From Myxococcota bacterium (GTDB lineage Bacteria > Myxococcota > XYA12-FULL-58-9 > JALHOP01), in assembly GCA_022842935.1 (NCBI GenBank), contig JALHOP010000007.1:265592-329591 (forward strand): 64,000 nt of DNA, written 5' to 3'. Below the pieces are notes generated by a model that saw only the letters and a list, made by a program, of their open reading frames with translations, ran no database searches and was not told the DNA's origin. Numbering within the stretch: position 1 is the stretch's first letter; each line of letters starts with the position of its first letter. The translations under genes were made by a program, and so were the position numbers. Below, one piece after another: positions 8,525 to 17,294 of the stretch.

Positions 8525-10920
8525 CCTCGGGCGCCCTTGGCTCGCAGCGCGTTGAAGATCGACTTTGGAGCCTTGTAGGCCTCAGCGAGATCGAGCGCCG
8601 TCCCCTCTGGAGTCGGAAAGTTCACCTGGGCGCCAGCCTTGAGCAGAGCATCGACCATCTTGAAGTTGTGCTTGACGATGGCGAAGTGTAGCGGGCCGAA
8701 GTCGCAGCCGGGGATGATGAGGCCGGCGTTGGGGTCGGCGTCGCCGCTCAATAGCCTGAGGACATCGCTGAGCTCGCCCTGTGCGGCCGCCGTCCGCAGC
8801 GCATCGTTGCGTGTCGGTTTCGGTGACTTCATCAGCTCGATGGTGTCGGAGCGGGCGACCGCCTGGGCCAGCTCGAGTGGCGTCGTGTCCGTCTTGCCGG
8901 GATTGTCGAAGGTGACGCCGTTGCGTACCAAGCTGACCAGCAAATCGGCGTCTTCGGCGTGAGCCGCATAGTGCGCGAGGGTGCCAGCAGCGAAGTCCTG
9001 CGTTGCGTAGTCCTTGGGGCAACCGTGGTCGGGGTAGCGTTCGGCGAGGCGCTGGCCTTCGTGCTGCACGATGAAGCGTGGCACCTCCACTTTCGCGGGG
9101 TCGACACCCGTCAGCTCGGCCGACGCGCGCGCCGCAAGGTTCGCGTCACGCAACTCGGTTAGGGTCAGCGGATACGCGGCGAGTGATACGGTGTGCCGCG
9201 CGGTGTCGCGAAGCCAGTAGCCGCGATGTTCCTTCGGCTCGAGGCTGGGCGCCAAGGTGACGAGACGGCCGTTCTTCGTGTCGAAGATGGCCGCGGTGAC
9301 GTCGTCTTCGATGTGTGGCCCAGCCCAGACGACGCCGGCCGCTCTCTTCTGGCTGTCGATGACCAAGATGCCGGTGCGCTCGGTGCGAAAACTCACTGGC
9401 GCGGCGAGCAACGTAGGGCCCGTCGCGAAGTAGTCATGCACGGCGCCGCGCATGTTCGCTCCAGCGAACAGTGACGAAGCGCGGCCGTTATCGAGGTACG
9501 CCTGGCTCTGCGCTGCTAGGTACAAGTGCAAGGCGTCGCTCGCTGCGTTGGTCGCTGCGGCGGCGAGGCGTGACCCGCCGGGGTTGGTGAGCGTCAGCTC
9601 GTGCAAAGAGTCGTAGGCCGCACGCCGTGCCGCGGTGAGGACGGCGGCGGTCGTGGCTGGAATCGCCGTGTTGTTGATGAGCCACGCGTGGTGGAGTCGC
9701 TCGAGGATCGACCATTCGTGCGTATGTCCCGCCACCACTGGCATCGACCACTCGACCTTCATGGTCGCGAGGTCGACCACCGCGACTCCGCGCTCGCGCC
9801 GTACGTGCAGGTCGCGGTTGTGAAAGCTCAGGTAGTCAGGCAAGCCGCGCTTGGTGACCAGCTCGAGCGGCAGCTTTGCCTTGGCGACGATGGCACCCGA
9901 GCGGGCGTCGATGCGCATGGCCTGAGCCGCGGTCGTGACCACGATGAAGCCATCGTCGTCGATCACGGGGCCACCTCTGAGCTCGGGGAGCGGTTCGCTG
10001 TGCCAGATGAGGGTGCCAACCGTGTCGTGCAGTGTGAGCTCGCTGGCGATGGCGCTGCTGGTGTGCGTCCACGCGACCATCAGGTTCACGCCCGCCATCC
10101 CGACCGAGACCGGCTTTAAGCCCTCACGCGCGTGACGCCAGCTCACCCGACCGTCGACTGTGGAGAAGCTGGTGATCGCGGCTGCACCCACCGTGATGAG
10201 CTGGTCGGAGATGCGCACAGCCTGAGTGACCGGTGCGTCGACGTTTTCGTTGCTCGTCCAGTCGAGGCGGCCGCCATCGATCGACAGTCGCTGCAAACGA
10301 TCAGTGACCATATAGACGGCAGGTTCGGCGAGCCAAGCGCTAAAGCCCAGCGGGGTCGCGCTCGCGGCGATCGGCGAGCTCCAGCGATTGACGCCGGTCG
10401 CGAGCTCCACCGCATGCACGGCCTGGTCGTCGACCACGAGGATTGCTGGCCGCGCCAGCACCGGTGAGAGGACGTAGGCCGAGCGTCGCCCAAAGCGCCG
10501 GTTCCACAAGACGGTTCCGCTCTCGCGTTCGATGCCGGTCACCATCATCGCGTCACCAGTGATGGTGGCGATGACGATGCACGGCTCGTCGGTGACCAAC
10601 AGCGACTGGCCGCTTGGCAAGGCCGCCGCGTCGACACGCCAGCGTGGCTTACCCGTCGCGAGGTCGACCAGGGCGAGGGGACCGCGCCGGAAAGCCGCGA
10701 ATTTGTCATTCCAGACGATTGCCCCGACCAGCACGGCGTCTTCACCGATAGGCGCCAGGAGATCCGCGAAAGGCGCTTCCAAGGGAAGCGACCACGCCGG
10801 TGCGGGGACCGCGGCCTTCAGTGTGGCCGTCGCGGCGAGCACGTCCGGGCGAAGCTTCGCGGGTCGTGCGCACGACAGTGCCGAGGCACATATGATGACG
10901 GCGGTGAGGGGTTTGACCAT
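8503..10920 (-). CDS. Secreted PQQ-like beta-propeller protein with C-terminal ankyrin repeats
   Basis: 805 residues. MVKPLTAVIICASALSC looks like a signal peptide with a weak lipobox (ALSC, Cys17). Residues ~30-430 have repeated blocks of the PQQ/BamB propeller type, each with a Trp near its end (LATGKPRWRVDAAALPSG, ESGTVLWNRRFGRRS, ELATGVNRWSSPIA, STVDGRVSWRHAREG, VGTLIWHSEPL, TMKVEWSMPV). A middle region of unclear fold follows. From about 640 to the end there are ankyrin-type repeats (GTLAHYAAHAEDADLLVSLVRNG, DALRTAAAQGELSDVLRLLSGDADPN, GPLHFAIVKHNFKMVDALLKAGAQVN). The role is probably surface or periplasmic binding. It is divergent from the DUF2059 gene. Confidence 0.8.
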   Translation of the reverse strand: MVKPLTAVIICASALSCARPAKLRPDVLAATATLKAAVPAPAWSLPLEAPFADLLAPIGEDAVLVGAIVWNDKFAAFRRGPLALVDLATGKPRWRVDAAALPSGQSLLVTDEPCIVIATITGDAMMVTGIERESGTVLWNRRFGRRSAYVLSPVLARPAILVVDDQAVHAVELATGVNRWSSPIAASATPLGFSAWLAEPAVYMVTDRLQRLSIDGGRLDWTSNENVDAPVTQAVRISDQLITVGAAAITSFSTVDGRVSWRHAREGLKPVSVGMAGVNLMVAWTHTSSAIASELTLHDTVGTLIWHSEPLPELRGGPVIDDDGFIVVTTAAQAMRIDARSGAIVAKAKLPLELVTKRGLPDYLSFHNRDLHVRRERGVAVVDLATMKVEWSMPVVAGHTHEWSILERLHHAWLINNTAIPATTAAVLTAARRAAYDSLHELTLTNPGGSRLAAAATNAASDALHLYLAAQSQAYLDNGRASSLFAGANMRGAVHDYFATGPTLLAAPVSFRTERTGILVIDSQKRAAGVVWAGPHIEDDVTAAIFDTKNGRLVTLAPSLEPKEHRGYWLRDTARHTVSLAAYPLTLTELRDANLAARASAELTGVDPAKVEVPRFIVQHEGQRLAERYPDHGCPKDYATQDFAAGTLAHYAAHAEDADLLVSLVRNGVTFDNPGKTDTTPLELAQAVARSDTIELMKSPKPTRNDALRTAAAQGELSDVLRLLSGDADPNAGLIIPGCDFGPLHFAIVKHNFKMVDALLKAGAQVNFPTPEGTALDLAEAYKAPKSIFNALRAKGARGQAELRK

Positions 10921-10980
10921 CGATTAGCACCGTAAGACTACACGCTTTTGACCCAACCTCTACACGCGTATGGTCGCGAT

Positions 10981-11412
10981 ATGGTTTGTCTCGTCTTGCT
11001 TGTTGCCGTCGCCGCGTCGGAGCCCTCGCCCAAAGATGCGGACATCCGCCGCCTGATGGAGCTCACCACGACGTCGCAGCTCGCGTCCCAGATCACCCAG
11101 CAGATGATGGAGTCCTTCAAGGCTGCTTTCACCAAGGTCCCGGATGCCACCTGGAGCGAGCTCAAGAAAGAGCTGACGCCCGAGGACCTGCTCGCGAAAA
11201 TCGCAGCCGTTTACGATCGCCACTTCACCCACGACGACATCAAGGCGCTCATCACCTTTTACGAAACGCCGCTCGGCAGGAAGCTCTTGAAGGAGCTCCC
11301 AGCGGTCACGCAAGAGAGTCTCGAGGTCGGTCAGACCTGGGGGCGTACGATGGGCCAACGCATGATGGAGCGGCTCGATGCCAAGGGCTATCGCCTGCCG
11401 CCACCGAAGTAG
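10981..11412 (+). CDS. DUF2059 family exported protein
   Basis: 143 residues from the ATG at 10981, chosen because it gives a compact signal peptide (MVCLVLLVAVAASEPSP); an upstream TTG-initiated frame adds only polar residues. The body (DADIRRLMELTTTSQLASQITQQMMESFK, then HFTHDDIKALITFYETPLGRKLLKELPAVTQES) has the pattern of DUF2059, a periplasmic all-helical domain of unknown function. YETPLGRK is the most conserved motif of the family. It is 15 bp upstream of moaA on the same strand, so co-transcription is likely. Confidence 0.88.
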   Translation: MVCLVLLVAVAASEPSPKDADIRRLMELTTTSQLASQITQQMMESFKAAFTKVPDATWSELKKELTPEDLLAKIAAVYDRHFTHDDIKALITFYETPLGRKLLKELPAVTQESLEVGQTWGRTMGQRMMERLDAKGYRLPPPK

Positions 11413-11427
11413 TAGTCTCTGCGTCGC

Positions 11428-12471
11428 ATGATTCACCCGAGACTGCGCTTGGCCCCCGAGGTGGTGACGCCGGCCATGATCGACGGTTCGCTCGTCGCCG
11501 ACGGTAATGTCGACCGATTGGGCCGACGTATCGACTACATGCGCATCTCGATTACCGATCGCTGCAATCTCCGCTGCGTGTACTGCATGCCCGAAGACGG
11601 TGTGCGGCTTTCACCCAAAGACGAGCTGCTCTCCTTCGAGGAGATCTGGCGCGTTGCCGCTGCCGCGTACACGCTTGGCTTCACCAAGTTTCGTGTCACT
11701 GGCGGCGAGCCTCTCGTGGTGAAGAACGTCCTCGCTTTTCTTCAGGGGCTGCGGCGGGTCACTGGTGAGGCGACGTTGTGTCTGACGACCAACGGCATTT
11801 TGCTGGGCGAGTACATCGACGACCTGCGCGACATCGGCATCGCCAAGATCAACATCTCCCTCGATACCCTCGATCCGGTTCGCTTCAAGAAACTTGCGCG
11901 ACGCGATGGTCTCGCCCAGGTGCTCGCCGCCATCGAGCGCGCCGCCTTCGCGGGGTTCGAGCGCGTGAAGGTGAACGCCGTGATCGTTCCGGGCGTCAAC
12001 GAAGACGATCTTCTTCCGCTTACCCAGCTCGCCGAGCGCTTGCCTATCGACGTACGCTTCATCGAGCAGATGCCGCTCGACGGCGAGGTTGACGGCGGGT
12101 TCATGGGCGCCGACGAGATGTTGGCCCGAATCGGTGCGGTTTATCCGCTATCACGGTCGGAGCCAGACGACAAACGCCAGGCCGCACAGCTGATGTACCG
12201 CTCGTCGAAGCTGCGGGGGCGCATTGGCGTCATCGCGCCGCGCTCGAAGAAGTTCTGCGCTTCGTGCAATCGCTTACGGCTCACACCCAACGGCGAGCTC
12301 AAGGGTTGCCTGCTGTCCGAGGGTACTCTCGACCTTCGTGGCGCTTTGCGTGCTGGAGTCGATGACGACGGATTGAATACGCTATTGCGTTACGCCATCG
12401 GTATCAAGCCAGCCGAATACAAGGACGAGCGCTATGGTCTCGACCGATCGATGAGCGCCATCGGTGGCTGA
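11428..12471 (+). CDS. moaA: GTP 3',8-cyclase MoaA (molybdenum cofactor biosynthesis)
   Basis: 347 residues, normal for the family. The radical-SAM cluster CNLRCVYC (Cys46, 50, 53) lies in DRCNLRCVYCMPEDG, with GGEPL and the SAM-binding LTTNG nearby. The second 4Fe-4S site is FCASCNRLRLT followed by KGCL, and the chain ends in the diagnostic double glycine (SAIGG) required for activity. MoaA converts GTP to 3',8-cyclo-7,8-dihydro-GTP, the first committed step to the molybdenum cofactor, with MoaC. No moaC or other moa gene is adjacent. The cofactor is needed by the NapA-like enzyme at 39256 in this window. Its stop overlaps the next gene by 8 bp. Confidence 0.97.
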   Translation: MIHPRLRLAPEVVTPAMIDGSLVADGNVDRLGRRIDYMRISITDRCNLRCVYCMPEDGVRLSPKDELLSFEEIWRVAAAAYTLGFTKFRVTGGEPLVVKNVLAFLQGLRRVTGEATLCLTTNGILLGEYIDDLRDIGIAKINISLDTLDPVRFKKLARRDGLAQVLAAIERAAFAGFERVKVNAVIVPGVNEDDLLPLTQLAERLPIDVRFIEQMPLDGEVDGGFMGADEMLARIGAVYPLSRSEPDDKRQAAQLMYRSSKLRGRIGVIAPRSKKFCASCNRLRLTPNGELKGCLLSEGTLDLRGALRAGVDDDGLNTLLRYAIGIKPAEYKDERYGLDRSMSAIGG

Positions 12472-13117
12472 GCGACGCAACTTTCGCCGGACGCTCCTCA
12501 CCGGCTTTTTCATCATCCTGCCTCTGGCGGTGACTCTGTGGTTTTTGCAGGTCGTTTTCGGCGCGGTCGATCGTGCCATGACGCCGGTCATCCTGCGCAC
12601 CTTCCACCTCGTCGGCTTTGGCGAGTGGAGCACGGTTGCGTGGGTCAAGGTGATGCTCCCCATCGCGAGCCTCACTATCGCCGTGCTCTCGACGTGGCTA
12701 TTGGGGTTGGTCGGCGGGAACGTCGTTGGCCGTCAGATCGGCGCCTGGCTCGAACGTCTGCTCCAGCAGATCCCGGTCGTACGCAGCATCTATTCGGCGA
12801 CTCGGCAGTTCGTCGATACGTTCTCGTCCGGGGATGGTCGCTCCTTCAATCGCGTGGTGCTCATCGAGTGGCCCCGCACGGGCTCGTGGACGATCGGCCT
12901 CGTGACCCAGGATACGGGTGGTGAAATCCGCCAGAAGCTGGGCGGCCGGAAGCTGCTGACGGTCTACGTGCCCACGACCCCAAATCCGACGGGGGGCTAT
13001 CTCGTCTTTGTCGCCGAAGAAGACGTCACGCCCTTGAGCATGAGTGTCGATGAGGCACTGAAGATGGTGATTTCGCTCGGCGTTCTTGGCGGCGATTCGC
13101 AGGACCCGGTCACGTAG
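12464..13117 (+). CDS. DUF502 family inner-membrane protein
   Basis: 217 residues. It starts with GTG inside the end of moaA (8-bp overlap), so it is translationally coupled. Two membrane segments are visible: LLTGFFIILPLAVTLWFLQ (~10-28) and WVKVMLPIASLTIAVLSTWLLGLVGG (~60-85). The conserved DUF502 motifs are present: IPVVRSIYSATRQFVDTFS, FNRVVLIEWPRTGSWTIGLVT and VYVPTTPNPTGGYLVFV, followed by EEDVTPLSMSVDEALKMVISLG. The function of the family is unknown. Linkage to moaA is positional only. Confidence 0.92.
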   Translation: MAERRNFRRTLLTGFFIILPLAVTLWFLQVVFGAVDRAMTPVILRTFHLVGFGEWSTVAWVKVMLPIASLTIAVLSTWLLGLVGGNVVGRQIGAWLERLLQQIPVVRSIYSATRQFVDTFSSGDGRSFNRVVLIEWPRTGSWTIGLVTQDTGGEIRQKLGGRKLLTVYVPTTPNPTGGYLVFVAEEDVTPLSMSVDEALKMVISLGVLGGDSQDPVT

Positions 13118-13176
13118 CCAATCTGGGCCCACGCGGTTTTTTTGGCGGCTCAGTGCCACTTCGGTAGTTTCGCGGC

Positions 13177-13503
13177 ATGCTGTCGCTCCTGCGCTTCGCG
13201 TTCTATATGGCCGTGCTCGTGTTTGGGACGTACTTCGCCTTTTTCAAGGACTTCGGAGGTAAGTCGCTCGCCGGCCACGTCGCGGAGGTGCTCGATTCGG
13301 ACATGGTCCAGCGCAAGATCGCTGGCATCAAGGACGACATGCGCGAAGACCTCGAGGTGCGACTCGCCAAAGCCAAAGCCGAGCGCGCTGAGAAGTCCGG
13401 TAAAGCGGACAATAAAAAGCACGACGGCTACGACATCATCAACGAAGCCGACCGTGAGTCTCTCTCGCAGCTGATCGAGAAGAAGACCCAACCAAAGAAG
13501 TGA
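13177..13503 (+). CDS. Small membrane-anchored charged protein
   Basis: 108 residues, unrecognised. One N-terminal hydrophobic segment (MLSLLRFAFYMAVLVFGTYFAFF) would anchor it, with the remaining ~80 residues strongly charged (DDMREDLEVRLAKAKAERAEKSGKADNKKHDG) and probably a coiled coil in the cytoplasm or periplasm. Its stop codon overlaps the GTG start of the next gene (GTGA), so the two small membrane proteins are a coupled pair. No function is assigned. Confidence 0.72.
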   Translation: MLSLLRFAFYMAVLVFGTYFAFFKDFGGKSLAGHVAEVLDSDMVQRKIAGIKDDMREDLEVRLAKAKAERAEKSGKADNKKHDGYDIINEADRESLSQLIEKKTQPKK

Positions 13504-13874
13504 CCAGCAAGCGTGAGCCCTGGCGCGAGGTGCTCCTCGCGGTGACGGTGCTGATAGGCGGCATCGTTTTCGGCGTCTACGCCTATTCGCGCAACCAAGA
13601 GGACGACGGCGTTACCGCCATCGCTGTCGCTAGGCACTTCAACGTCAAAGGTTACCGCCTCGAGGAGGTGGTGCAGCGCGACAACCCCGGCGCCGCGCTC
13701 GACTGGCACTCGCTTGCCGGGGACGGAACCATGGTACGCGTGGCGGTGAAAGCAGTCCGTGAAAGCGGAACGACCGAATATCGCTTCGATGTGGATATTC
13801 CAACTGGACGTGTGCATGCCGCGAACCCCCACGCCCGCGAGCTCCTCGATGAGGGACCCGACCAGCGGGAATAG
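13500..13874 (+). CDS. Small single-pass membrane protein
   Basis: 124 residues, GTG start overlapping the previous stop by 4 bp. The N-terminus holds one transmembrane helix (EVLLAVTVLIGGIVFGVYAY, ~9-28). The soluble part (GYRLEEVVQRDNPGAALDWHSLAGDGTMVRVAVKAVRESGTTEYRFDVDIPTGRVHAANPHAREL) is mostly beta-strand by eye and ends in a PTGRVHAANPHAREL segment that recalls small NTF2-like or PepSY-like extracytoplasmic domains, but I cannot name it. It sits 78 bp before the DegP-like protease start, so it may be part of an envelope-maintenance group. Function unknown. Confidence 0.7.
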   Translation: MTSKREPWREVLLAVTVLIGGIVFGVYAYSRNQEDDGVTAIAVARHFNVKGYRLEEVVQRDNPGAALDWHSLAGDGTMVRVAVKAVRESGTTEYRFDVDIPTGRVHAANPHARELLDEGPDQRE

Positions 13875-13952
13875 ACCCGCATTCTGAGATGGTTGCATGG
13901 CGGCCCGAACGGCGTCACGTTCACGCGGCCAGGTTTTTCAAGGGACCGACCC

Positions 13953-15386
13953 ATGCTCAAGCTCGTGCTGCCCCTCGCGGCGGCGTTGCTCGCTTCTCCG
14001 GCATTCGCACAATCTTCGAAGCTCTTCATGGAGCGCCCGAGCGGCGCTGGCCCGCTTGCTCAGATCCCGAACTTCGCGGCTCTCGCCAAACAAGTCACCC
14101 CAGCGGTGGTCAGCATCTCCGTCGAAGCACGCACCAAGATGAGCCGCGGTCGCGGCGGCCAGGACTTTCATTGGTTTGGTCCCGAAGGCCCCGGGTCGCG
14201 CGGTCCAGATCGCGACTTCGCCAAGGGCCTGGGCAGCGGCTTCGTCATTCGCCCGGAGGGCCTCATCTTGACCAACAATCACGTGGTCGAAGATGCCGAG
14301 CGCATCGAGGTGACCATCGAATACGCCAACGGCAGCGAGCGTAAGCTGTCCGCCAAGGTGCTCGGCACCGCGCCCGAATATGATGTCGCGCTCATCCAAA
14401 CCGAAGAAGACGCGAAGGCACCGGTCGCCTATCTGGGCGACTCGGATGCAGTCGAGATCGGCGACTGGGTGATGGCGGTTGGCAATCCGTTCGGTCTTTC
14501 GCACTCGGTGTCGACCGGCATCATCTCAGCCAAGGAGCGTCGCGATATCGCACCGTCCGGGCGCTCGGGTCTCTACGATTTCTTGCAGACGGACGCGTCG
14601 ATTAACCCTGGCAACTCCGGCGGTCCGCTCATCAACATGAAGGGCGAGGTGATCGGCATCAACTCGGCGATCAACGCGCAGGGGGCCGGTATTGGCTTTG
14701 CCATCCCCATCAACATGGTGAAGGCGATGCTTCCCGATTTGAAGAACAAAGGACGCTACACGCGCAGCTGGATCGGCATCCGTATCCAGGGGCTCACGCC
14801 CGAGCTCGCGCAGAGCTACGGCTTGTCAGGGACCTCCGGCGCGCTGGTGAGCGAGGTCGTGCCGCAGGGCCCGGCCGCCAACGCGGGTCTCAAAGAGGGC
14901 GATGTCATCTTGTCGTTCGACGGCAAGGAGCTACGCCGCTCGACCGACTTGCCGCTCTTTGCGAGCATGGCCGGCATTGGCAAAGAGGTGCCCCTCAAGC
15001 TCTGGCGCGACCGCAAGGAGCAGACCGTCAAGGTGAAGCTCAGCGAGTTTCCGGACGGCATCGCCAAGCTCGACGATGGATCTCCGGCGGGTGAGGCGAC
15101 CCCTGCCCAGCTCGGCATGACGGTGGGTGACATTACGCCACAGGTCCAAAAGGAGCTCGAGCTCGACAGCGATCGTGGCGTCGTCATCCGGGATGTCCAG
15201 GCGGCTGGCTTGGCCGCCCGGGCTGGCCTGCGTCCTGGGGACGTCGTACTCAGCCTCAACGGGCAAGAAGTCCGGAATTCCAAGGGTTTTCTCGCCGCAG
15301 TCAAGCCCATCAAGAGCGGCGGCGTTATGCGGCTGCAAGTTCAGCGCGGAGACGCTAAGGTCTACGTGGCCCTGAAACAGCCCTGA
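13953..15386 (+). CDS. Periplasmic DegP/HtrA-type serine endoprotease with two PDZ domains
   Basis: 477 residues from the ATG at 13953, which gives a clean signal peptide (MLKLVLPLAAALLASPAFAQ); longer in-frame starts only add a polar extension. The trypsin-like domain has the complete catalytic triad: His110 (LTNNHVVEDA), Asp144 (EYDVALIQT) and Ser222 (NPGNSGGPL). PDZ1 covers about 275-365 (GLTPELAQSYGL, GPAANAGLKEGDVILSFDG) and PDZ2 about 385-475 (RGVVIRDVQAAGLAARAGLRPGDVVLSLNG). HtrA proteases degrade or refold misfolded envelope proteins under stress. A GGGGC/GCCCC hairpin follows the stop codon. No sensor kinase is adjacent. Confidence 0.95.
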   Translation: MLKLVLPLAAALLASPAFAQSSKLFMERPSGAGPLAQIPNFAALAKQVTPAVVSISVEARTKMSRGRGGQDFHWFGPEGPGSRGPDRDFAKGLGSGFVIRPEGLILTNNHVVEDAERIEVTIEYANGSERKLSAKVLGTAPEYDVALIQTEEDAKAPVAYLGDSDAVEIGDWVMAVGNPFGLSHSVSTGIISAKERRDIAPSGRSGLYDFLQTDASINPGNSGGPLINMKGEVIGINSAINAQGAGIGFAIPINMVKAMLPDLKNKGRYTRSWIGIRIQGLTPELAQSYGLSGTSGALVSEVVPQGPAANAGLKEGDVILSFDGKELRRSTDLPLFASMAGIGKEVPLKLWRDRKEQTVKVKLSEFPDGIAKLDDGSPAGEATPAQLGMTVGDITPQVQKELELDSDRGVVIRDVQAAGLAARAGLRPGDVVLSLNGQEVRNSKGFLAAVKPIKSGGVMRLQVQRGDAKVYVALKQP

Positions 15387-15403
15387 TTTCTGGGGGTGCC
15401 GGC

Positions 15404-15418
15404 GGGGCGCTTTGCCCC
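15404..15418 (+). terminator. Hairpin after the DegP-like gene, possible terminator
   Basis: GGGGC at 15404-15408 and GCCCC at 15414-15418 form a 5-bp GC stem with a 5-nt loop 17 nt after the protease stop codon. There is no following T-run, so Rho-independent termination is only possible, not shown. Confidence 0.35.
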
Positions 15419-15532
15419 TGACAAGCGCAAGCGAAGCAATTCAGCCCAGTTGGCGGCAGGGCGTGTACGGGGTAAAGCACGGGCTCTCAAGGGCTTCCTG
15501 AGACCCGGTTTGCACGAAAGGTCGCAATCGCC

Positions 15533-16378
15533 ATGGCCATCAATCGCATCGATCAACTCCAGCGCACCACGGCCGTTCCGACCGCTGAAGACTCCCAGGC
15601 TGGACGTCAGTCGCGCCTCGAGCTCAACACCCAATCCAGCTTCGAGCGCGGCAGTGACTCCGACTTCGACCCCGCGAACTTCCAGCCGACCTTCACCGAC
15701 GATCAGCGTCGTCAGGCGCAAGAGCGCTTCGACAGCCTCCCCGTCGAAGACCAGCAAGCCGTAGAGGCGGTGGTCACCCGCGTGCATCTTGGTCTGTCTG
15801 GGGTGCGTACCGGCACGACAACTGTCGGTGAGCTTGGCGCTGCTCTCGCCGAGGGTCTGTCGAGCTACACGGGAGCGCTAAACGGTGCGCGCAGTCTCCC
15901 AGCGGACAACCGCATCCGTCGCGGCAGCGGTGGCTCCGGCGAAGTCACCGACATCATGATTCGCGTGATGGGCCGCGTCGAAGACTCGGTGGCGCAGTTC
16001 GCGATCGACCTCCAAGGCAAGCTCAACATGAAGAGTGAGCTGCGTACGCAGCTCGCCGAGGTTCGCGACATGATCGCTAACTGGCCCGAAGGCCAGGACA
16101 CGCAGACCTTGACCTGGACGTCGTACGACGCCGACCCGCAGACGGGCAAGATCACCGAGACGGTGCATACGAAGGAGCTCACCAAAGAAGAGGCCGTGTC
16201 GCTGCAAGAGCGCATGCAGGCAGAGCTCGACACCATCTCGGACATCACGCAGATGCAGCAGTATGAGCTGCAGCAAAAGTATCAGGCACAGCAGGAAGCG
16301 ATGCAGACTCTGAGCGAAATTCTGCGCTCGATGCACGACACCATGAAGAACACGATCGCGAACGTCAAAGCGTCGTAG
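15533..16378 (+). CDS. Orphan coiled-coil protein
   Basis: 281 residues, unrecognised. The ATG at 15533 is preceded by a good Shine-Dalgarno (AAAGGTC). The N-terminal ~55 residues are polar and probably disordered (AINRIDQLQRTTAVPTAED). A helical middle follows and the C-terminal part is heptad-rich: KSELRTQLAEVRDMIANWPE, a short beta-like insert (TWTSYDADPQTGKITETVHT), then a long helix LTKEEAVSLQERMQAELDTIS to ILRSMHDTMKNTIANVKA. The disordered N-terminus plus long coiled coil without signal peptide resembles substrates of type III or similar secretion systems, but no secretion gene is nearby, so this is only an inference. Confidence 0.7.
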   Translation: MAINRIDQLQRTTAVPTAEDSQAGRQSRLELNTQSSFERGSDSDFDPANFQPTFTDDQRRQAQERFDSLPVEDQQAVEAVVTRVHLGLSGVRTGTTTVGELGAALAEGLSSYTGALNGARSLPADNRIRRGSGGSGEVTDIMIRVMGRVEDSVAQFAIDLQGKLNMKSELRTQLAEVRDMIANWPEGQDTQTLTWTSYDADPQTGKITETVHTKELTKEEAVSLQERMQAELDTISDITQMQQYELQQKYQAQQEAMQTLSEILRSMHDTMKNTIANVKAS

Positions 16379-16391
16379 TCCCGACGTCGGT

Positions 16392-17285
16392 CTACTCTCG
16401 CGCGTTCTCGACGCGACGCAGCTCATGGTAGAGAGCGTCGCCGTCGGACGCGTTCATGTTCAACGTGCAGCGCTCGTCGCTGAAGCAGCGTGCAAGCAGC
16501 AAGCTCGCCACCTCGCGGCGCTCGCCCAGGGAATACTGCTCCAGGACGCCTTGCAGGTCGCTTTGCCAGTCCACGAGCGCGTGTGTCTTCGCTCGGTGCA
16601 CGAAGGCCGCGACCTTCGCGCTGCGCTGCTCGGCGATGAGCTCAGTGCCCTCAGGCTCGAAGCTACTGAGGAGCCGCTCGTTTGCGGCTGGACTCAACCG
16701 ACCTACCGCGACCATCTCGCGTATCGCCTGCTTTGCGAACGGCGCGAGTAAGGCGCGCTCCTGGGTCGACAAGCCGCTGATGAACGCCTGCGTCTCGCTC
16801 ACGTCGTTCGTTCGAAGCTGCTCGCGTGTGAAGCATCTGTGGCGATTTACTTCGTCGCGATCAAGCAGGCAGAACAAAGCCGTGAAGGCGCCGACAGCAG
16901 CTCCCACGGCTGGGCCGGCGACCGGTGGCGCTTGCGAGAAGGCTGCGATGCTACCGGCGACGAGCACGCTCGGTACGGCGATGAGCGTCGCCATCGCTTG
17001 CCAAGGTTTCTTGAAGAGCCATCGACTGACTGGGTTTTTGGTCGCCAAGTAGCGGGTGTCGAGCGCCTGGTTCAACGAGGCCTCGAAACGACCCATGCAT
17101 GCGATCGCGTCGTCGAGCCGTTTCGCCTCCAGAGTGGGCTCCGAGCGCACGACAGCTGGCAACTGCGTCTCCAGTTGCGACGGCGGGAGGACGATAAACC
17201 TAGAGCCCACGTTTTCGGCCACGTTGTGCATTCGCAGCTGTATCGCCCCGTCCCTGTCTGGTGTTCGCTGCACCCTACCTGCCAT
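16392..17285 (-). CDS. Orphan protein with a central membrane hairpin
   Basis: 297 residues, unrecognised. Residues ~1-90 are soluble. A hydrophobic hairpin follows at about 96-143 (MATLIAVPSVLVAGSIAAF, then AGPAVGAAVGAFTALFCLL), and the C-terminal ~150 residues are charged and helical (STQERALLAPFAKQAIREMVAVGRLSPAANERLLSSFEPEG). An alternative start is the Met at residue 19. It is in the same orientation as, and 9 bp downstream of, the SDR gene, so the two are probably co-transcribed. It converges on the coiled-coil gene, 13 bp apart. Function unknown. Confidence 0.68.
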   Translation of the reverse strand: MAGRVQRTPDRDGAIQLRMHNVAENVGSRFIVLPPSQLETQLPAVVRSEPTLEAKRLDDAIACMGRFEASLNQALDTRYLATKNPVSRWLFKKPWQAMATLIAVPSVLVAGSIAAFSQAPPVAGPAVGAAVGAFTALFCLLDRDEVNRHRCFTREQLRTNDVSETQAFISGLSTQERALLAPFAKQAIREMVAVGRLSPAANERLLSSFEPEGTELIAEQRSAKVAAFVHRAKTHALVDWQSDLQGVLEQYSLGERREVASLLLARCFSDERCTLNMNASDGDALYHELRRVENARE

Positions 17286-17294
17286 TGGGTCAGG

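Noticed and set aside
15387-15532. Possible riboswitch between the protease and coiled-coil genes
   Set aside because: The leader has GC-rich stems but no c-di-GMP, cobalamin or other riboswitch core that I recognise.
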